Positions 1 to 9,935 of a stretch of DNA of 64,000 nt are shown one piece after another. This DNA comes from Pseudomonas sp. Irchel 3E13. Its GTDB lineage: Bacteria; Pseudomonadota; Gammaproteobacteria; Pseudomonadales; Pseudomonadaceae. The stretch is taken from the NCBI RefSeq assembly GCF_900187455.1, contig NZ_FYDX01000003.1, positions 124,001 to 188,000 of the forward strand, given 5' to 3'. Positions within the stretch are counted from its first letter, which is position 1. Each line of letters opens with the position of its first letter. The notes beneath the pieces are model-generated. The model saw nothing but the letters and a program-made list of their open reading frames with translations. It was not told where the DNA came from and made no database searches. The position numbers and the translations under genes are program-made.

Positions 1-957
1 AAGGGTCTTGCCTTCGTAGTAGAGGCGACCCAGCAGCAGTTCGGCACGCGGCTGCTCGGCGGCGCGGCCCTTGTCGATGTAGCCCATCAACTGGTCGCTG
101 TCGCCCAGCTCGGGGAAGTCGTAGAGCAGTTGCGCCAGGCTGACCCAGGACGCCGGGTTCTGCGGCGCGATGTCTTCGAGCAGGGCCTGGGCGGTTTTTT
201 CGTCGGTCTGGCCGAGGCTGCGGTCGGCCAGCACGCGGGCCACGCTGTCGACCCGGCTGGCCGGAACCGCGCCGCGCTGGTGTGCGCTCTTGAGCTGTTC
301 CAGCAGCGCCGCCTGTTGTTCCGGCTGCGCGCGTTTCTGGTAGACGGTGGCGAGTTCGACGTAGCAGATGTCGGTGCTGGTCAGCGCCGCCTTGCAGATG
401 CGCTCGACGTCATCGAGGTGCTGGTCGTAGGTGTTCTGGGTGCGGTACAGCAGGACCTGGGCCAGGCCCGCCTCCGGGTAGCCGGCGCTGCGCCACTGGT
501 CGATCTGCTGCTGCGCGTTGATTCGCGGGAAGCTCTGCGGGTATTGCAGGTAGAGCATCGCCAGCGGGATCAGGGTGTTGCCCTCGCCGTTGGCGAAGGC
601 TTTCTTCAACAGGGCCTCGGCTTCCTGGCGCTCGGCTTCGCTGGCGTCGGGTTTCGCCGCCAGCAGGCGGCCGAGGCGCGACTGGGCGCGGGGCGAGATT
701 TCGGCGGCGGCGCGGTAGGTGGCTTCGGCTTCCTTCAGCTTGGCCGGGTCGCGGGTTTCCACCTGGATATCGGCGAGCCCGACCTGGGCTTCGCTGTAGC
801 CGAGGTCAGCCAGTTGCCGATAGTTGCGCTCGGCGGTGGCGGTGTCACCGTTTTTCAGGGCTTCGTTGGCCAGGCGCTGGTCGGGCAGGCCGGCGCAACC
901 GGTGAGGCTGATGGCCAGGGCCAGGGCGCACAGCAGGGGTGAGGCTGGGGGCCTCAT
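1..957 (-). CDS. algK: AlgK, alginate outer-membrane lipoprotein (partial, C-terminus beyond window)
   Basis: AlgK is a Sel1/TPR-repeat lipoprotein that helps localise the AlgE porin and carries polymannuronate across the periplasm. The 319 residues present begin with a hydrophobic stretch and a lipobox L-T-G-C (Cys21), followed by helical repeats; the family is about 475 aa, so a third is missing off the left edge. It is the fourth gene of algD-alg8-alg44-algK. The start is ambiguous: ATG at 957 gives a normal lipoprotein signal but lies inside a REP element and has no well-spaced ribosome site, whereas an in-frame ATG at 1059 has a good GAGGG site 7 bases upstream and would add 34 residues encoded by the REPIN. 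Identification is by recognised family sequence and operon position. Confidence 0.93.
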   Translation of the reverse strand, partial: MRPPASPLLCALALAISLTGCAGLPDQRLANEALKNGDTATAERNYRQLADLGYSEAQVGLADIQVETRDPAKLKEAEATYRAAAEISPRAQSRLGRLLAAKPDASEAERQEAEALLKKAFANGEGNTLIPLAMLYLQYPQSFPRINAQQQIDQWRSAGYPEAGLAQVLLYRTQNTYDQHLDDVERICKAALTSTDICYVELATVYQKRAQPEQQAALLEQLKSAHQRGAVPASRVDSVARVLADRSLGQTDEKTAQALLEDIAPQNPASWVSLAQLLYDFPELGDSDQLMGYIDKGRAAEQPRAELLLGRLYYEGKTL

Positions 958-1038
958 CGCGAGCAAGCTCGCTCCTACGGGGGATGGCTGCACGTCCGTT
1001 GTAGGAGAGAGCCGGGCGGCGTTCCGCTCGCTCGCGAT
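957..1038. repeat. REPIN (inverted REP pair) overlapping the algK 5' end
   Basis: One arm (957-978) reads TCGCGAGCAAGC then TCGCTCCTAC. The opposite-orientation arm starts with GTAGGAG at 1001 and ends with CTCGCGA near 1037, with extra bases in the middle. The core is the same as in REP copies elsewhere in the window (12118, 15069). The element fills the gap between alg44 and the signal-peptide codons of algK and leaves an open frame through itself. Confidence 0.8.
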
Positions 1039-1072
1039 GGACGCAATGTGATTATTCATCGGAGAACCCTCT

Positions 1073-2239
1073 TCAGAGCCCATGCGCTACAGCGCTATCG
1101 ATCAACCAGTCCAGCGACGGACCCCGCTTGGCGTTGACACTCGCCGGCAAGCCGATCAGGTTCGCGGGCATCGGTGCATCCGGTTTGATCTGCACGCGGA
1201 TGTCCGAGGACAGGTCGTCCTGGTTCAGGTTGCTGCTGCTGACGATCTGCCCGGTACGGGTCTGCTCTTCGCCGGCGACCTGGAAGTTGACCCGGGTGCC
1301 CGGCTTCACATCGTCGAACTGGCGATAGCTGAAGCGCGCCTCGACGGTCGGGTTGGTGGTGCGCGGGATCAACTGGAAGATCACCGTGCCCTTGGCGGCG
1401 TACTGGCCGTCGTCCACCAGTTGCCGCGCCACGGTGCAATCGCACGGGCTGGTGAGGGTGCCGCTCATCTGCTTGCCGAACAGTTCTTCAACCTTGGCCG
1501 GCTCCAGTTGCTGGTCGTCCAGATGCCCTTTGAGCAGGTCGAGCATGCTGGTGCTGAAGGACGCCAGCGGTGCGCCCTTGACCACCTCGCCACCGTTGTC
1601 CACCAGCGCCTGCACGGTGCCGTCGCGGGGCATGGTGACCTGGGTGGTCGGCACGCTGACCACACCGGCCTCGGCATGGCTGACGAAGTACAGGCCGTAG
1701 ATCGACTTGGCGACGAAGCCGAACGCGGCGACCCCGACCACGAACACGCCGAGGCTGAAGGTCACCGCCCGCAGCCGGCCCAGCGGGCTCAGGCCGCCGT
1801 GGGTGTCTTTCTGCTTGCGCGCCTTGGTGAAGTTGTCGCGCTGCAGGGTGCTGAGCACGTCGCCGATGCTGATCAACTCGCCGGACAGGTGCGAAGTGAT
1901 GAGGTGGCGCAGGGTGGCGATGTCGCGCTGTTCGAGGTTCTGGAACTGCACCCCGGTGCGGCCGCTGGACGGGTCAAAGGAGCGCACCTGGAATTCCACG
2001 TCCATCGACAGGCCGAGGTTGTCCACCGTGAATTGCAGGCGGCCACGCAGCACGTCGCCGACTGTCAGTGGCTGTTTGGCGTGGAAGCTCAGGCCCCCGG
2101 CGGAGAGGTCGTCGACTTTCATCTCCAGGGTTTCGCGGTTGCCCCCCAGGTAGCGCAGCTTGGCGGGAATGCGCACCCGGGCGTGTTGGCGCTGGGTTTC
2201 GGACTCATGCACGACATTGACGTTCACGGCGGTATTCAT
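1073..2239 (-). CDS. alg44: Alg44, c-di-GMP-binding alginate copolymerase subunit
   Basis: Alg44 is the inner-membrane partner of Alg8; cyclic-di-GMP binding to its PilZ domain activates alginate polymerisation. The 388-aa protein has an N-terminal PilZ domain with the ligand residues in place: R17 and R21 (R-x3-R) and D44-L-S46-A-G-G. A single transmembrane segment follows at about residues 158-184, then a periplasmic HlyD/MFP-like domain (about 190-385). These residue numbers match those I recall for the P. aeruginosa protein. It lies 33 bases after alg8 and stops just before algK, in one operon under the algD promoter. Confidence 0.96.
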   Translation of the reverse strand: MNTAVNVNVVHESETQRQHARVRIPAKLRYLGGNRETLEMKVDDLSAGGLSFHAKQPLTVGDVLRGRLQFTVDNLGLSMDVEFQVRSFDPSSGRTGVQFQNLEQRDIATLRHLITSHLSGELISIGDVLSTLQRDNFTKARKQKDTHGGLSPLGRLRAVTFSLGVFVVGVAAFGFVAKSIYGLYFVSHAEAGVVSVPTTQVTMPRDGTVQALVDNGGEVVKGAPLASFSTSMLDLLKGHLDDQQLEPAKVEELFGKQMSGTLTSPCDCTVARQLVDDGQYAAKGTVIFQLIPRTTNPTVEARFSYRQFDDVKPGTRVNFQVAGEEQTRTGQIVSSSNLNQDDLSSDIRVQIKPDAPMPANLIGLPASVNAKRGPSLDWLIDSAVAHGL

Positions 2240-2278
2240 GGCGATGTTTTCCTATTGGATCCGTTGGGTTGCCGCGGC

Positions 2279-3760
2279 TCACACGACCACGAACAGCACA
2301 GCAACGAAGATGCTGGCCGCCGAGAAGGTCATGGTCCGGGAAGACCAGGTGTTGAACCATTGTTGAAAGCTGGCGAGGTCGCGTTTGAGCGCGGTGGGCT
2401 GGCGGGTCCAGGACTGCCGGTCGAGGCGGAAGAACACGTAGATCTTCATCAGCGCGCCGACGATCTGGTTGTAGTAAAGGATCAGCGGATAAGCCGGGCC
2501 GATCTTGTGCCCCGAGCACAGCAGCATGAGGGTCAGGATCAGGCGGGTGAGGCCGATCCATAGCAGGTAGGCGAGGAGGAATTTGCCGCCGAACTTGAGG
2601 CTGGCGATCACCGCGACGGTCAGCCCGAGCAGGCTGGTCCACATCGACACGCGCTGGTCGAACAGCACCACGCTGGTGAACAGGCCGAGGCGACGCATGC
2701 CGAGGCCGAGGGCGCGGGAGTTCTGCCGCAGGTTGTTGCCGTACCAGCGGTACATCAGTTTGCGGCTGGCCTTGATGAAGCTCTTTTCCGGCGGGTGCTC
2801 GACGGTGTTGATCGCCGCGTCAGGCACGTAGAAGGTGTCGTAGCCCAGGCGCATCAGGCTGAACCAGCTCGACTTGTCGTCGCCGGTGAGGAACTTGAAG
2901 CGGCCCAGGCGCCAGTGCATCAGCGAGTCGCTTTCGACGTCGGCGATGAACTCGGGGTTGGTCACCACGCTGGCGCGGAACACCGACATGCGCCCGGTCA
3001 TGGTCAGCACGCGCTTGGACAGGGCCATCGAGCACATGTTGATGTGGCGCTGGGCGAAGCGCAGCTTGTGCCACTCGCTCATGATGTAGCCGCCGCGCAC
3101 TTCGCAGAATTCGTTGGTGGTCAGGCCGCCGACATTGCCGAACAGCTTGAACCAGGGGACGGTCTTGCGCACCACGCCTTCGCCGAGCACGGTATCGCCG
3201 TCGATCACCGCGACCACTGCGTTGTCGTCCGGCAGGTGACGGGAGATGGCGCGGAAGCCGAAGGCCAGGCCGTCGCGCTTGCCGGTGCCGGCGATGCGCA
3301 CGAAGTCCAGGCTGACCCGATCCGGCGGGTTGTATTTGGCCCACAGGCTTTTCACCAGCAACTCATCGGACATTTCCACCAGCGAGCAGACCACGGTGGT
3401 GGGGTAGCCGCAGTCGATCGCTTCGCGGATCACCGAGCTGTAGACCTGCGCGGTGGTCAGGGCGTCGATGCGAAAGCTGGTGACCATCAGGTACACGTGC
3501 GACGGGTCGGCGGCGGCGCCGAGCTTGCGCACCTTGCGCCGCAGCCGTGGGTAGACCACGTAGAGAAACAGCATGCCGCGGACGAAATGGGTGGCGCCCA
3601 TGGAATAGCGCCAGATGCCGACGGCGCCGATCAGGAAGAGGAAGTCCTTCGAGTCGGGGTCGAACAGGGTGTTGGGCAAGGCCAGGGCGATCAACATGAG
3701 CAGGGTCACGTAGAACAGCCAACCGGCAGCCTGTAGCAGGCCGTGCTTGAGGCTTTGCAT
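2279..3760 (-). CDS. alg8: Alg8, alginate (polymannuronate) synthase glycosyltransferase
   Basis: Alg8 is the GT2-family membrane glycosyltransferase that polymerises GDP-mannuronate. It has N-terminal membrane segments, a cytoplasmic catalytic domain with a D-G-D motif (in [10 protein letters not shown]) and a second acidic motif (ADVESDS), and C-terminal membrane helices. I chose the ATG at 3760 (MQSLKHG), which resembles the start I recall for the P. aeruginosa protein and gives 493 aa. An in-frame ATG three codons earlier (3769) is possible, and neither has a strong ribosome site. It lies between algD and alg44. Confidence 0.95.
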   Translation of the reverse strand: MQSLKHGLLQAAGWLFYVTLLMLIALALPNTLFDPDSKDFLFLIGAVGIWRYSMGATHFVRGMLFLYVVYPRLRRKVRKLGAAADPSHVYLMVTSFRIDALTTAQVYSSVIREAIDCGYPTTVVCSLVEMSDELLVKSLWAKYNPPDRVSLDFVRIAGTGKRDGLAFGFRAISRHLPDDNAVVAVIDGDTVLGEGVVRKTVPWFKLFGNVGGLTTNEFCEVRGGYIMSEWHKLRFAQRHINMCSMALSKRVLTMTGRMSVFRASVVTNPEFIADVESDSLMHWRLGRFKFLTGDDKSSWFSLMRLGYDTFYVPDAAINTVEHPPEKSFIKASRKLMYRWYGNNLRQNSRALGLGMRRLGLFTSVVLFDQRVSMWTSLLGLTVAVIASLKFGGKFLLAYLLWIGLTRLILTLMLLCSGHKIGPAYPLILYYNQIVGALMKIYVFFRLDRQSWTRQPTALKRDLASFQQWFNTWSSRTMTFSAASIFVAVLFVVV

Positions 3761-3830
3761 GTTCTGCATCCGTATCGGTGACGTCAGGTTGGAAAAAGCG
3801 CGCGGGGCCGGATGGCCCCGCGCGGCCTGC

Positions 3831-5147
3831 TTACCAGCAGATGCCTTCGGTACGGTTGGTCGGGGAGGTGGCCTGGCTCATGAAGCCCACCAGGTCGATC
3901 ACCTGCTTGCCGGCCGGTGCTTGTTGGGCGAGGGCGCGGAACTGCTCGTCGCGGTTGCCCAGGACGATGATCTCGGCGTCGTCGATGACCTGTTGCAGGT
4001 CAGCGTTGAGCAGCGAGGAGACGTGGGGAATCTTCGATTCGATGTAGTCCTTGTTGGCGCCGTGGACACGGGCGTACTGGACGTTCTGGTCGTAGATGTT
4101 CAGTTGGTAGCCCTTGCCGATCAGGCGCTCGGCCAGTTCCACCAGCGGGCTTTCGCGCAGGTCGTCGGTGCCGGCCTTGAAGCTCAGGCCGAGCAGGGCG
4201 ACCTTGCGCTTGTCGTGGCTTTCGATGATGTCGAAGGCGTTCTGCACCTGGGATTCGTTGCTGCGCATCAGCGAGTCGAGCAGTGGCGCTTTCACGTCCA
4301 GGCTGCCGGCGCGGTAGGTGAGGGCGCGGACGTCCTTGGGCAGGCACGAGCCGCCGAAGGCGAAGCCGGGGCGCATGTAGTACTGCGACAGGTTCAGGGC
4401 CTTGTCCTGGCAGACCACCTCCATCACTTCGCGGCCATCGACACCCACCGCCTTGGCGATGTTGCCGATCTCGTTGGCGAAGGTGACCTTGGTCGCGTGC
4501 CAGACGTTGCAGGTGTACTTGATCATCTCGGCAACTTCGATGTCCTTGCGGATGATCGGCGCGTCGAGTTCTTCGTAGAGGGCCTGGAGCACGTCGCCGC
4601 TGGCGCGGTCCAGTTCACCGATGACGGTCATGGGTGGCTTGTCGTAGTCGGCGATCGCGGTACTTTCGCGGAGGAACTCGGGGTTTACCGCGACACCGAA
4701 ATCGACGCCGGCTTTCTTGCCCGAGCAGTCTTCGAGGATCGGGATCACCACGTTCTTCACGGTGCCCGGCAGCACGGTGCTGCGCACCACGATGGTGTGG
4801 CGGCTGGCTTTGTCGCGCAGGACGAAACCGATTTCACGGCACACCGACTTGATGTATTCCAGGCCGAGGTCGCCGTTTTTCTTGCTGGGGGTACCGACGC
4901 AGATCATCGACAGGTCGCTGTCGCGGATGGCCTGGGAAAAGTCGGTGGTGCCGCGCAGGCGGCCGGTGCTGATGCCCTGTTGCAACAGGCCTTCGAGGCC
5001 GGGTTCGACAATCGGGGATTTGCCCTGGTTGATCAGGTCGATCTTGGTTGCGGAAACGTCCACGCCAATCACGTCATGGCCTCGTGCGGACAGACAACCG
5101 GCACAGACTGCACCCACATAACCCAAACCAAAGATGCTGATACGCAT
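3831..5147 (-). CDS. algD: AlgD, GDP-mannose 6-dehydrogenase
   Basis: AlgD oxidises GDP-mannose to GDP-mannuronate with NAD+, the committing step of alginate synthesis. The N-terminal Rossmann motif is GLGYVG, and the catalytic cysteine of GGSCLPKD is residue 268 when counted from the ATG at 5147. That start is preceded by GAGG at a normal distance and gives 438 aa, about the family length. The upstream in-frame GTG at 5156 overlaps the ribosome site and is unlikely. It is the first gene of the operon, with a leader of about 430 bases. Confidence 0.97.
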   Translation of the reverse strand: MRISIFGLGYVGAVCAGCLSARGHDVIGVDVSATKIDLINQGKSPIVEPGLEGLLQQGISTGRLRGTTDFSQAIRDSDLSMICVGTPSKKNGDLGLEYIKSVCREIGFVLRDKASRHTIVVRSTVLPGTVKNVVIPILEDCSGKKAGVDFGVAVNPEFLRESTAIADYDKPPMTVIGELDRASGDVLQALYEELDAPIIRKDIEVAEMIKYTCNVWHATKVTFANEIGNIAKAVGVDGREVMEVVCQDKALNLSQYYMRPGFAFGGSCLPKDVRALTYRAGSLDVKAPLLDSLMRSNESQVQNAFDIIESHDKRKVALLGLSFKAGTDDLRESPLVELAERLIGKGYQLNIYDQNVQYARVHGANKDYIESKIPHVSSLLNADLQQVIDDAEIIVLGNRDEQFRALAQQAPAGKQVIDLVGFMSQATSPTNRTEGICW

Positions 5148-5577
5148 CGCATTCACCTCATGTAGTAAGCAATGCCGATTCCATTCAAAGAACCGGACCG
5201 GGTTGATTTACCAGCCGTTTTTCGGGCGCACGGAACCGCGGCGTTAAATACGCAGTACCGCGTGCAGGCATAAGTAATTTGTGAGCGCGCACTCTCACGT
5301 GCTCAAAGTAGGCAGCCAATGGCCATTAATCGGGACGTGCCCAAAACGCTAGCCGTCTTTATTGCAGTACTGCACTTTCAATACTGCAGTGCTTGTTTTT
5401 TCAAGTGGATTAAATCCTTTGAAATCAACCACTAGGACGAATTATGAGTGCGTATTCTCCTGGGCGTGAGCCGCGCGCCGAACGGATTTCGGGCGGATGC
5501 TCAACTGACTCTGTGTAACTTCCTGACTTCGGTTTTTTATGTAAGTCATTTCTCACACAGGGTTCGAAAATCGTTAC
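5148..5577 (-). promoter_or_regulatory. Long 5' leader of the algD transcript
   Basis: About 430 bases separate the candidate algD start site from the algD start codon, with no convincing gene on either strand. A long untranslated algD leader (367 nt) is known in P. aeruginosa. Near 5363-5392 there are overlapping palindromic motifs (GCAGTACTGC, ACTGCAGT) that could fold. The extent depends on the promoter prediction. Confidence 0.45.
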
Positions 5578-5583
5578 GGGTGG

Positions 5584-5611
5584 TATGAGCGAGCGGCGAG
5601 GGGATAAGTTC
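5584..5611 (-). promoter_or_regulatory. Candidate AlgU (sigma-22/RpoE-type) promoter of algD
   Basis: On the minus strand GAACTT (5611-5606), a perfect AlgU -35 hexamer, is followed after 17 bases by TCATA (5588-5584), close to the TCTGA -10 consensus. AlgU control of algD is established in P. aeruginosa; the site here is a pattern match. The predicted start is near 5577. Confidence 0.6.
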
Positions 5612-5780
5612 CTGAGGGCGCAGAGTGTCGGTGAAAGATTTTTTAATATTTTTCTACTTGCCGATACTTTCACTTTGATAGCACGCGGGAGTCTCGTCCC
5701 TATATATAAAGGGCGAACTTGAGGTGGGATGGTTTTGTGCCAGTACGGAAAATTTTTTCAGGATTTTTCGTCAAAAAACT

Positions 5781-5789
5781 ACGAACGGT
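5781..5789 (-). promoter_or_regulatory. Possible AlgR binding site
   Basis: The minus strand reads ACCGTTCGT, nine bases of the ACCGTTCGTC motif known for AlgR upstream of P. aeruginosa algD. It sits about 205 bases upstream of the predicted start site, closer than in P. aeruginosa. This is one match to a short motif, so support is modest. Confidence 0.4.
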
Positions 5790-5884
5790 CTTATGGCGTT
5801 TTGCGATAAGGATGGAAGGGTGGTTTTTTGGCGCCTGGATAATGGCGGTTTTGGGTGGGAAATGGAGTTTGCTGTTGGTGGTTT

Positions 5885-6077
5885 TATCGCTGCATGGGTA
5901 TCTACACATCTTTCGGTCATGTGGTGGTTGGAGGGCGCTTGTCAAAAGACCGAGTAATGGTCACCAGGTGCATGTCGGTAGTTTTACAGTGTTCTTGAGA
6001 TTGAGCGCCGCCCGCGCGGCGCTCGGTCTTCCAGCCACCACATGACCGAAAGATGTGTAGATACCCATGCAGCGATA
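5885..6077. repeat. Long inverted repeat (43-bp perfect arms) between algD promoter and yaaA
   Basis: Positions 5885-5927 are perfectly complementary to 6035-6077. One mismatch (5928 against 6034) follows, then four more paired bases, giving 48-base arms around a loop of about 97 bases. The arms contain GGGTATCTACACATC and CGGTCATGTGGTGG. The loop holds a GC-rich hairpin (GAGCGCCG with CGGCGCTC, 6003-6024) and a pair AGACCGAG/CTCGGTCT (5948-5955 with 6022-6029). No credible gene is encoded. The symmetry resembles a small non-autonomous mobile repeat or a large transcribed hairpin. Confidence 0.85.
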
Positions 6078-6099
6078 GAGCCTTCAGCCACACAACAGA

Positions 6100-6879
6100 T
6101 CAGTCGTCAGGATGATCCCGCAAGAACACCAGATTATCCGGCTTCGACTGCTCGGCACTGTAGTAGTAGCCCTGCGCATCGAACTGCTTGAGCTGCTGCG
6201 GATCGTTGATCCGTTCCTGGATCACGAAGCGGCTCATCAGGCCGCGCGCCTTCTTGGCGTAGAAACTGATGATCTTGTACTGGCCATTTTTCTGGTCGCG
6301 GAACTCGGTGTTGATGATCCGCGCCTTGAGGGCGCTGCGTTTCACGGCGCTGAAGTATTCGTTGCTGGCCAGGTTCAACAGCAGGTCGTCGCCTTGCTCG
6401 GCGAGCGCCTGGTTCAGCCATTCGCTGATCCGCGTGCCCCAGAAGGCATACAAGTCCTTGCCGCGGGCGTTGGCGAGTTTGGTGCCCATTTCCAGGCGGT
6501 ACGGCTGCATCAGGTCCAGCGGGCGCAGCAGGCCATACAGGCCGGACAGCATACGCAGGTGATCCTGGGCGTAGCTGAAATCATCTTCGCTGAGGCTTTC
6601 GGCATTGAGCCCGGTGTACACGTCACCCTTGAACGCCAGCAGCGCCTGCTTGGCGTTGGCCGGGGTGAAATCCGGGGTCCAGCTACCGAAACGCGCGGCG
6701 TTGAGGCCGGCGAGCTTGTCGGACAGGTGCATCAGTTCGCTGATCTGCGCCGGCGACAGGTCGCGCAGTTGCACGATCAGTTCCTGGGAGTCGTCCAGGT
6801 ACTGCGGCAGGGTGTGCCGCGAGGTGACGGGCGGGGTGTCGTAATCGAGGGTCTTGGCGGGGGAAATCACCGTCAGCAT
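6100..6879 (-). CDS. yaaA: YaaA/DUF328 family peroxide-stress protein
   Basis: YaaA lowers intracellular free iron and limits DNA damage during hydrogen peroxide stress in E. coli. The 259-aa product begins [14 protein letters not shown], the family's conserved N-terminus, and keeps the usual length. The reading frame continues 43 codons upstream, but AAGGAG eight bases before ATG 6879 fixes the start. It is a single gene, divergent from the deacetylase-like gene, with its 3' end next to the large inverted repeat. Confidence 0.93.
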   Translation of the reverse strand: MLTVISPAKTLDYDTPPVTSRHTLPQYLDDSQELIVQLRDLSPAQISELMHLSDKLAGLNAARFGSWTPDFTPANAKQALLAFKGDVYTGLNAESLSEDDFSYAQDHLRMLSGLYGLLRPLDLMQPYRLEMGTKLANARGKDLYAFWGTRISEWLNQALAEQGDDLLLNLASNEYFSAVKRSALKARIINTEFRDQKNGQYKIISFYAKKARGLMSRFVIQERINDPQQLKQFDAQGYYYSAEQSKPDNLVFLRDHPDD

Positions 6880-7000
6880 GAGGTCGGCTCCTTGAATCGT
6901 GGCCGCGATTCTACGGGGCGGGGCCGATGTTCTCCAGCTATCGCGGCGATAGCCGGGCGCGCTGCTATAGTGCGCGGCGGATGAACCGGAGAGTGTGAAC

Positions 7001-8128
7001 GTGCGCATAGCCCTTGTTGCCCTGACAGCCCTGCTCAGCCTCGTGGCCCAGGCCGCCCCGCTGGAAATCGCGACGTTCGAGCGCAGTCACTGGCCGGAAA
7101 CGCTGGACACCCCGGTGTTGTTCGACGTCGCCTCGCGGGCCGAGATTCTGTCCTTTGCCCGGGTCCTGAGTGAAACCGAGGTGCTGAACGAGCCGACCCT
7201 GGCGGCGCGCCTGCAACTGCGCCAGATCAACCTGCCGGCCATCAGCGAATACCGCGAACGGCTCTGGCGCACGCTGTGGCGCAACTACGACATGGCCCAG
7301 CAGAGTTGCGAGCAGGACGCGTCGTTCTGTTATGCCATCGAAAACCTCGGTGACCTGCGCCAGCAAGCGGCGAAGTTCGCCGTCGACGCCGACTCCTTCT
7401 ATGCCGGCTGGGCCGAGCCGAGCCGGCAGTTCCATACCGCCTACCTCAATGAACTGCTGCGCAAGGCCGCGCTGTTCCCGCAGACCGCCAGCGAAGTGAT
7501 GTTCTACGACGCCGCAGAGGTCAACGGTGATCGTCTCAATGACCGTGTGTTCTTGTTCACCTTCGATGGTGGCCCGAGCATGGCCGGGGCCAGCACCGAG
7601 CAATTGAGCGTGTTCCTGCGCAAGCAGAAACTCGACGGCCTGTTCTTCGTCCTCGGCCAGAGCGTGCAGAGCCGGCGCGACAAACTTTCGCTGGCGGCGC
7701 TGCGCGAGGTCTATCGCGGACAGTGCGTCGGTGTGCAGGGCTGGCAGTACCGCTCCCATGCCCAGTGGAAGGACTGGGAAGACTCGGTGCTGCGCAGTGT
7801 GGCGCGGGTTCAGGGCGATCTGCCGGACCCGTATGTGCCGCTGTTTCGCCCACCTTACGGCCAGCGCCGGGCCGACAGCGCCGGCTTTTTCGCCAGTCAG
7901 AACCTGCGCGTGACCCTGTGGGATATCGACGCCCAGGACCTCAGTCCACTGACCGCCGAGCAATCGGCGCAGCGCACCTTGAGTCTGATGTTGTTATGGC
8001 GTCGCGGCTTGATCCAGTTGCATGACAGCCAGCCGAAAGCGCAGGCGGTAGTGACCTGGGTGCTGACGCACACGGCACAAAGCGGGATTGGCTGGGAGAG
8101 TTGCCGAGACTTCGCGGGTCGGCAGTAG
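7001..8128 (+). CDS. Exported NodB-like polysaccharide deacetylase, degenerate metal site
   Basis: This 375-aa protein starts with a signal peptide ([18 protein letters not shown]) and has a C-terminal NodB (carbohydrate esterase 4) domain from about residue 180. Motif 1 reads TFDGGPS instead of TFDDGPS, so the second, metal-binding aspartate is glycine. Motif 2, normally H-S-x-x-H, is reduced to W-Q-Y-R-S-H. The RPPYG motif and a late L-H-D motif remain. Either metal binding differs or the protein is inactive. GTG 7001 is chosen because GGAGAG lies 7 bases upstream; GTG 6995 is too close. The N-terminal 180 residues match no family I recognise. Confidence 0.82.
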   Translation: MRIALVALTALLSLVAQAAPLEIATFERSHWPETLDTPVLFDVASRAEILSFARVLSETEVLNEPTLAARLQLRQINLPAISEYRERLWRTLWRNYDMAQQSCEQDASFCYAIENLGDLRQQAAKFAVDADSFYAGWAEPSRQFHTAYLNELLRKAALFPQTASEVMFYDAAEVNGDRLNDRVFLFTFDGGPSMAGASTEQLSVFLRKQKLDGLFFVLGQSVQSRRDKLSLAALREVYRGQCVGVQGWQYRSHAQWKDWEDSVLRSVARVQGDLPDPYVPLFRPPYGQRRADSAGFFASQNLRVTLWDIDAQDLSPLTAEQSAQRTLSLMLLWRRGLIQLHDSQPKAQAVVTWVLTHTAQSGIGWESCRDFAGRQ

Positions 8129-8446
8129 CAGGGGAGTCCGGGGCTGGGCGAAACGTTTCAACGGGCTCCATCCTTGAATGTAGTCGCGCTTTGCGACGCC
8201 GCCAAGGGCAATTCGTCCAAGTGAAAAATAAACTGCCCTGACGCATGAAAATGCTTTTTCCGGTAACGGTTTTTGCGGTATGTAGGAGTCAGACAGCCGA
8301 ACCCTGCAGCCAGGTGGCGTCTTCCAAGGCCCCCTTGTTGGCAGGTTCACTTCCCGCCCGTAGCAACGCGGATACGGGAAGCGCGGCGGTCACTCTGCGA
8401 TGCGTGAAGTACCGCATCGTGTAGCTTCCACATAAGGTGACCGAGT
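8129..8446. other. Intergenic region upstream of phoH-family gene
   Basis: These 318 bases carry no convincing gene. A short hairpin (GATGCG/CGCATC, about 8399-8420) lies just before the ribosome site AAGGTGA of the next gene. I see no clear promoter or terminator. Confidence 0.5.
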
Positions 8447-9841
8447 ATGGATGACCAAGGACGCAACCCTTCCTCCAACCAGCCAATCCTGTATGTGCTC
8501 GATACCAATGTCCTGATTCACGATCCCAACGCCTTGCTCAACTTCGAGGAGCACCACGTCGCGATACCGATGACGGTGCTGGAGGAACTCGACAAGCTCA
8601 AGACCGGAAAACACACCGTCGCTGCCGAATGTCGCCAGGCCATCCGTCTGATCGACCAGACCCTCGGTGACGCCACGCCCGAAGACGTCGAACAGGGCGT
8701 ACCGATCCAGCGTGGCAAGAGCGGGCCCAAAGGGTTCCTGTCGATCCTGATGACCCCGCGTGCCGAACCGCACCGTCTGCTGCCCGAACACCTGAACGAC
8801 AACATCATCATCAACCAGTTGCTGGACCTGCGCAGTCGGCGCAAGGACCGCGACGTGGTGCTGGTGACCAAAGACATCAACATGCGCCTCAAGGCCCGCG
8901 CCTGTGGAATCGCGGCCGAGGACTACAGTACCGACCAGTTGGTTGACGACGTCAGCCTGCTGTCCAAGGGCTATCACTCGGTCACCGGATCGTTCTGGGA
9001 CCGCGTGAGCAAGGTCGAGACCCGCCAGGAACGTGGTCGCACCTGGCACCGTGTGCAACTGATCGACAACCTGCCGGCGGTCCACGTCAACGAGTTCATC
9101 ATCGACGAGCAGGGCTTCGTCGGCTGGATCAAGGGCATCAAGGACAGCGAACTGCTGCTGCTCGACCTGCACCAGGAACCGCTGCTGCACCAGGAAGCCT
9201 GGGGCCTGAAACCTCGTGATATTCATCAGGCGCTGGCGCTGTTCGCGCTGCTCGACCCGGATATCCACCTGGTCAACCTCACCGGCGCCGCGGGCTCCGG
9301 CAAGACCATCCTGGCCCTGGCCGCGGCCATCGAGCAGACCATGGTCAGCAAGCGCTACCGGCGCATCATCGCCACCCGCAGCGTGCAGGGGCTGGACCAG
9401 GAGATCGGCTTCCTGCCGGGCACCGAAGCGGAAAAAATGGAACCCTGGCTCGGCGCCATCACCGACAACCTCGAAGCCCTGCACATGGACGACGAGAGCA
9501 CCCACGGCAGCGTCGAATACATCCTTGAACGCGTCCCGCTGCAGTTCAAGTCGCTCAACTACATTCGCGGCCGCAGCTTCCAGCAGAGCCTGATCCTGAT
9601 CGACGAATGCCAGAACCTCACGCCGCACCAGATGAAAACCATCATCACCCGTGCCGGCACCGGTTCGAAAGTGATCTGTCTGGGCAACCTGGCACAGATC
9701 GACACTCCCTACCTGTCGGCCACCAGCTCCGGGCTGACCTACCTCACCGAACGCTTCAAGGACTTCCCCAACGGGGTCCACATCACCCTGCAGGGCGTAC
9801 CTCGGTCGATCCTCGCCGAATATGCCGAATCCCACCTGTAA
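8447..9841 (+). CDS. PIN-domain PhoH-family ATPase (YlaK-like)
   Basis: The 464-aa protein joins an N-terminal PIN nuclease domain (about residues 10-145, starting [12 protein letters not shown]) to a C-terminal PhoH-type P-loop ATPase. Walker A is GAAGSGKT near residue 281, and LILIDECQN near residue 385 is the Walker B motif. Proteins of this PhoH2 architecture act as RNA helicases/ribonucleases in other bacteria; the substrate here is unknown. ATG 8447 follows AGGTGA. It appears to be a single-gene unit closed by a strong terminator. Confidence 0.93.
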   Translation: MDDQGRNPSSNQPILYVLDTNVLIHDPNALLNFEEHHVAIPMTVLEELDKLKTGKHTVAAECRQAIRLIDQTLGDATPEDVEQGVPIQRGKSGPKGFLSILMTPRAEPHRLLPEHLNDNIIINQLLDLRSRRKDRDVVLVTKDINMRLKARACGIAAEDYSTDQLVDDVSLLSKGYHSVTGSFWDRVSKVETRQERGRTWHRVQLIDNLPAVHVNEFIIDEQGFVGWIKGIKDSELLLLDLHQEPLLHQEAWGLKPRDIHQALALFALLDPDIHLVNLTGAAGSGKTILALAAAIEQTMVSKRYRRIIATRSVQGLDQEIGFLPGTEAEKMEPWLGAITDNLEALHMDDESTHGSVEYILERVPLQFKSLNYIRGRSFQQSLILIDECQNLTPHQMKTIITRAGTGSKVICLGNLAQIDTPYLSATSSGLTYLTERFKDFPNGVHITLQGVPRSILAEYAESHL

Positions 9842-9848
9842 CCACGCC

Positions 9849-9878
9849 CCGGGCGGCCTTGCGCCGCCCGGTTTTTTT
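9849..9878 (+). terminator. Rho-independent terminator after the phoH-family gene
   Basis: A nine-pair stem CCGGGCGGC/GCCGCCCGG with a five-base loop is followed by seven T. Confidence 0.93.
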
Positions 9879-9935
9879 CGCTGGCAAAGCTGACTCCCAG
9901 GTTTACAATCGGGGCTCCTGATCTGGAGTAACCCC

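Noticed and set aside
5363..5392. Terminator in the algD leader
   Set aside because: The palindromes GCAGTACTGC and ACTGCAGT are short and not followed by a T run on the minus strand.
5719..6045. Small frames of 77-108 codons in the algD-yaaA gap
   Set aside because: They run through the arms of the inverted repeat, lack a ribosome site and have low-complexity Trp/Phe-rich translations. The repeat explains them.
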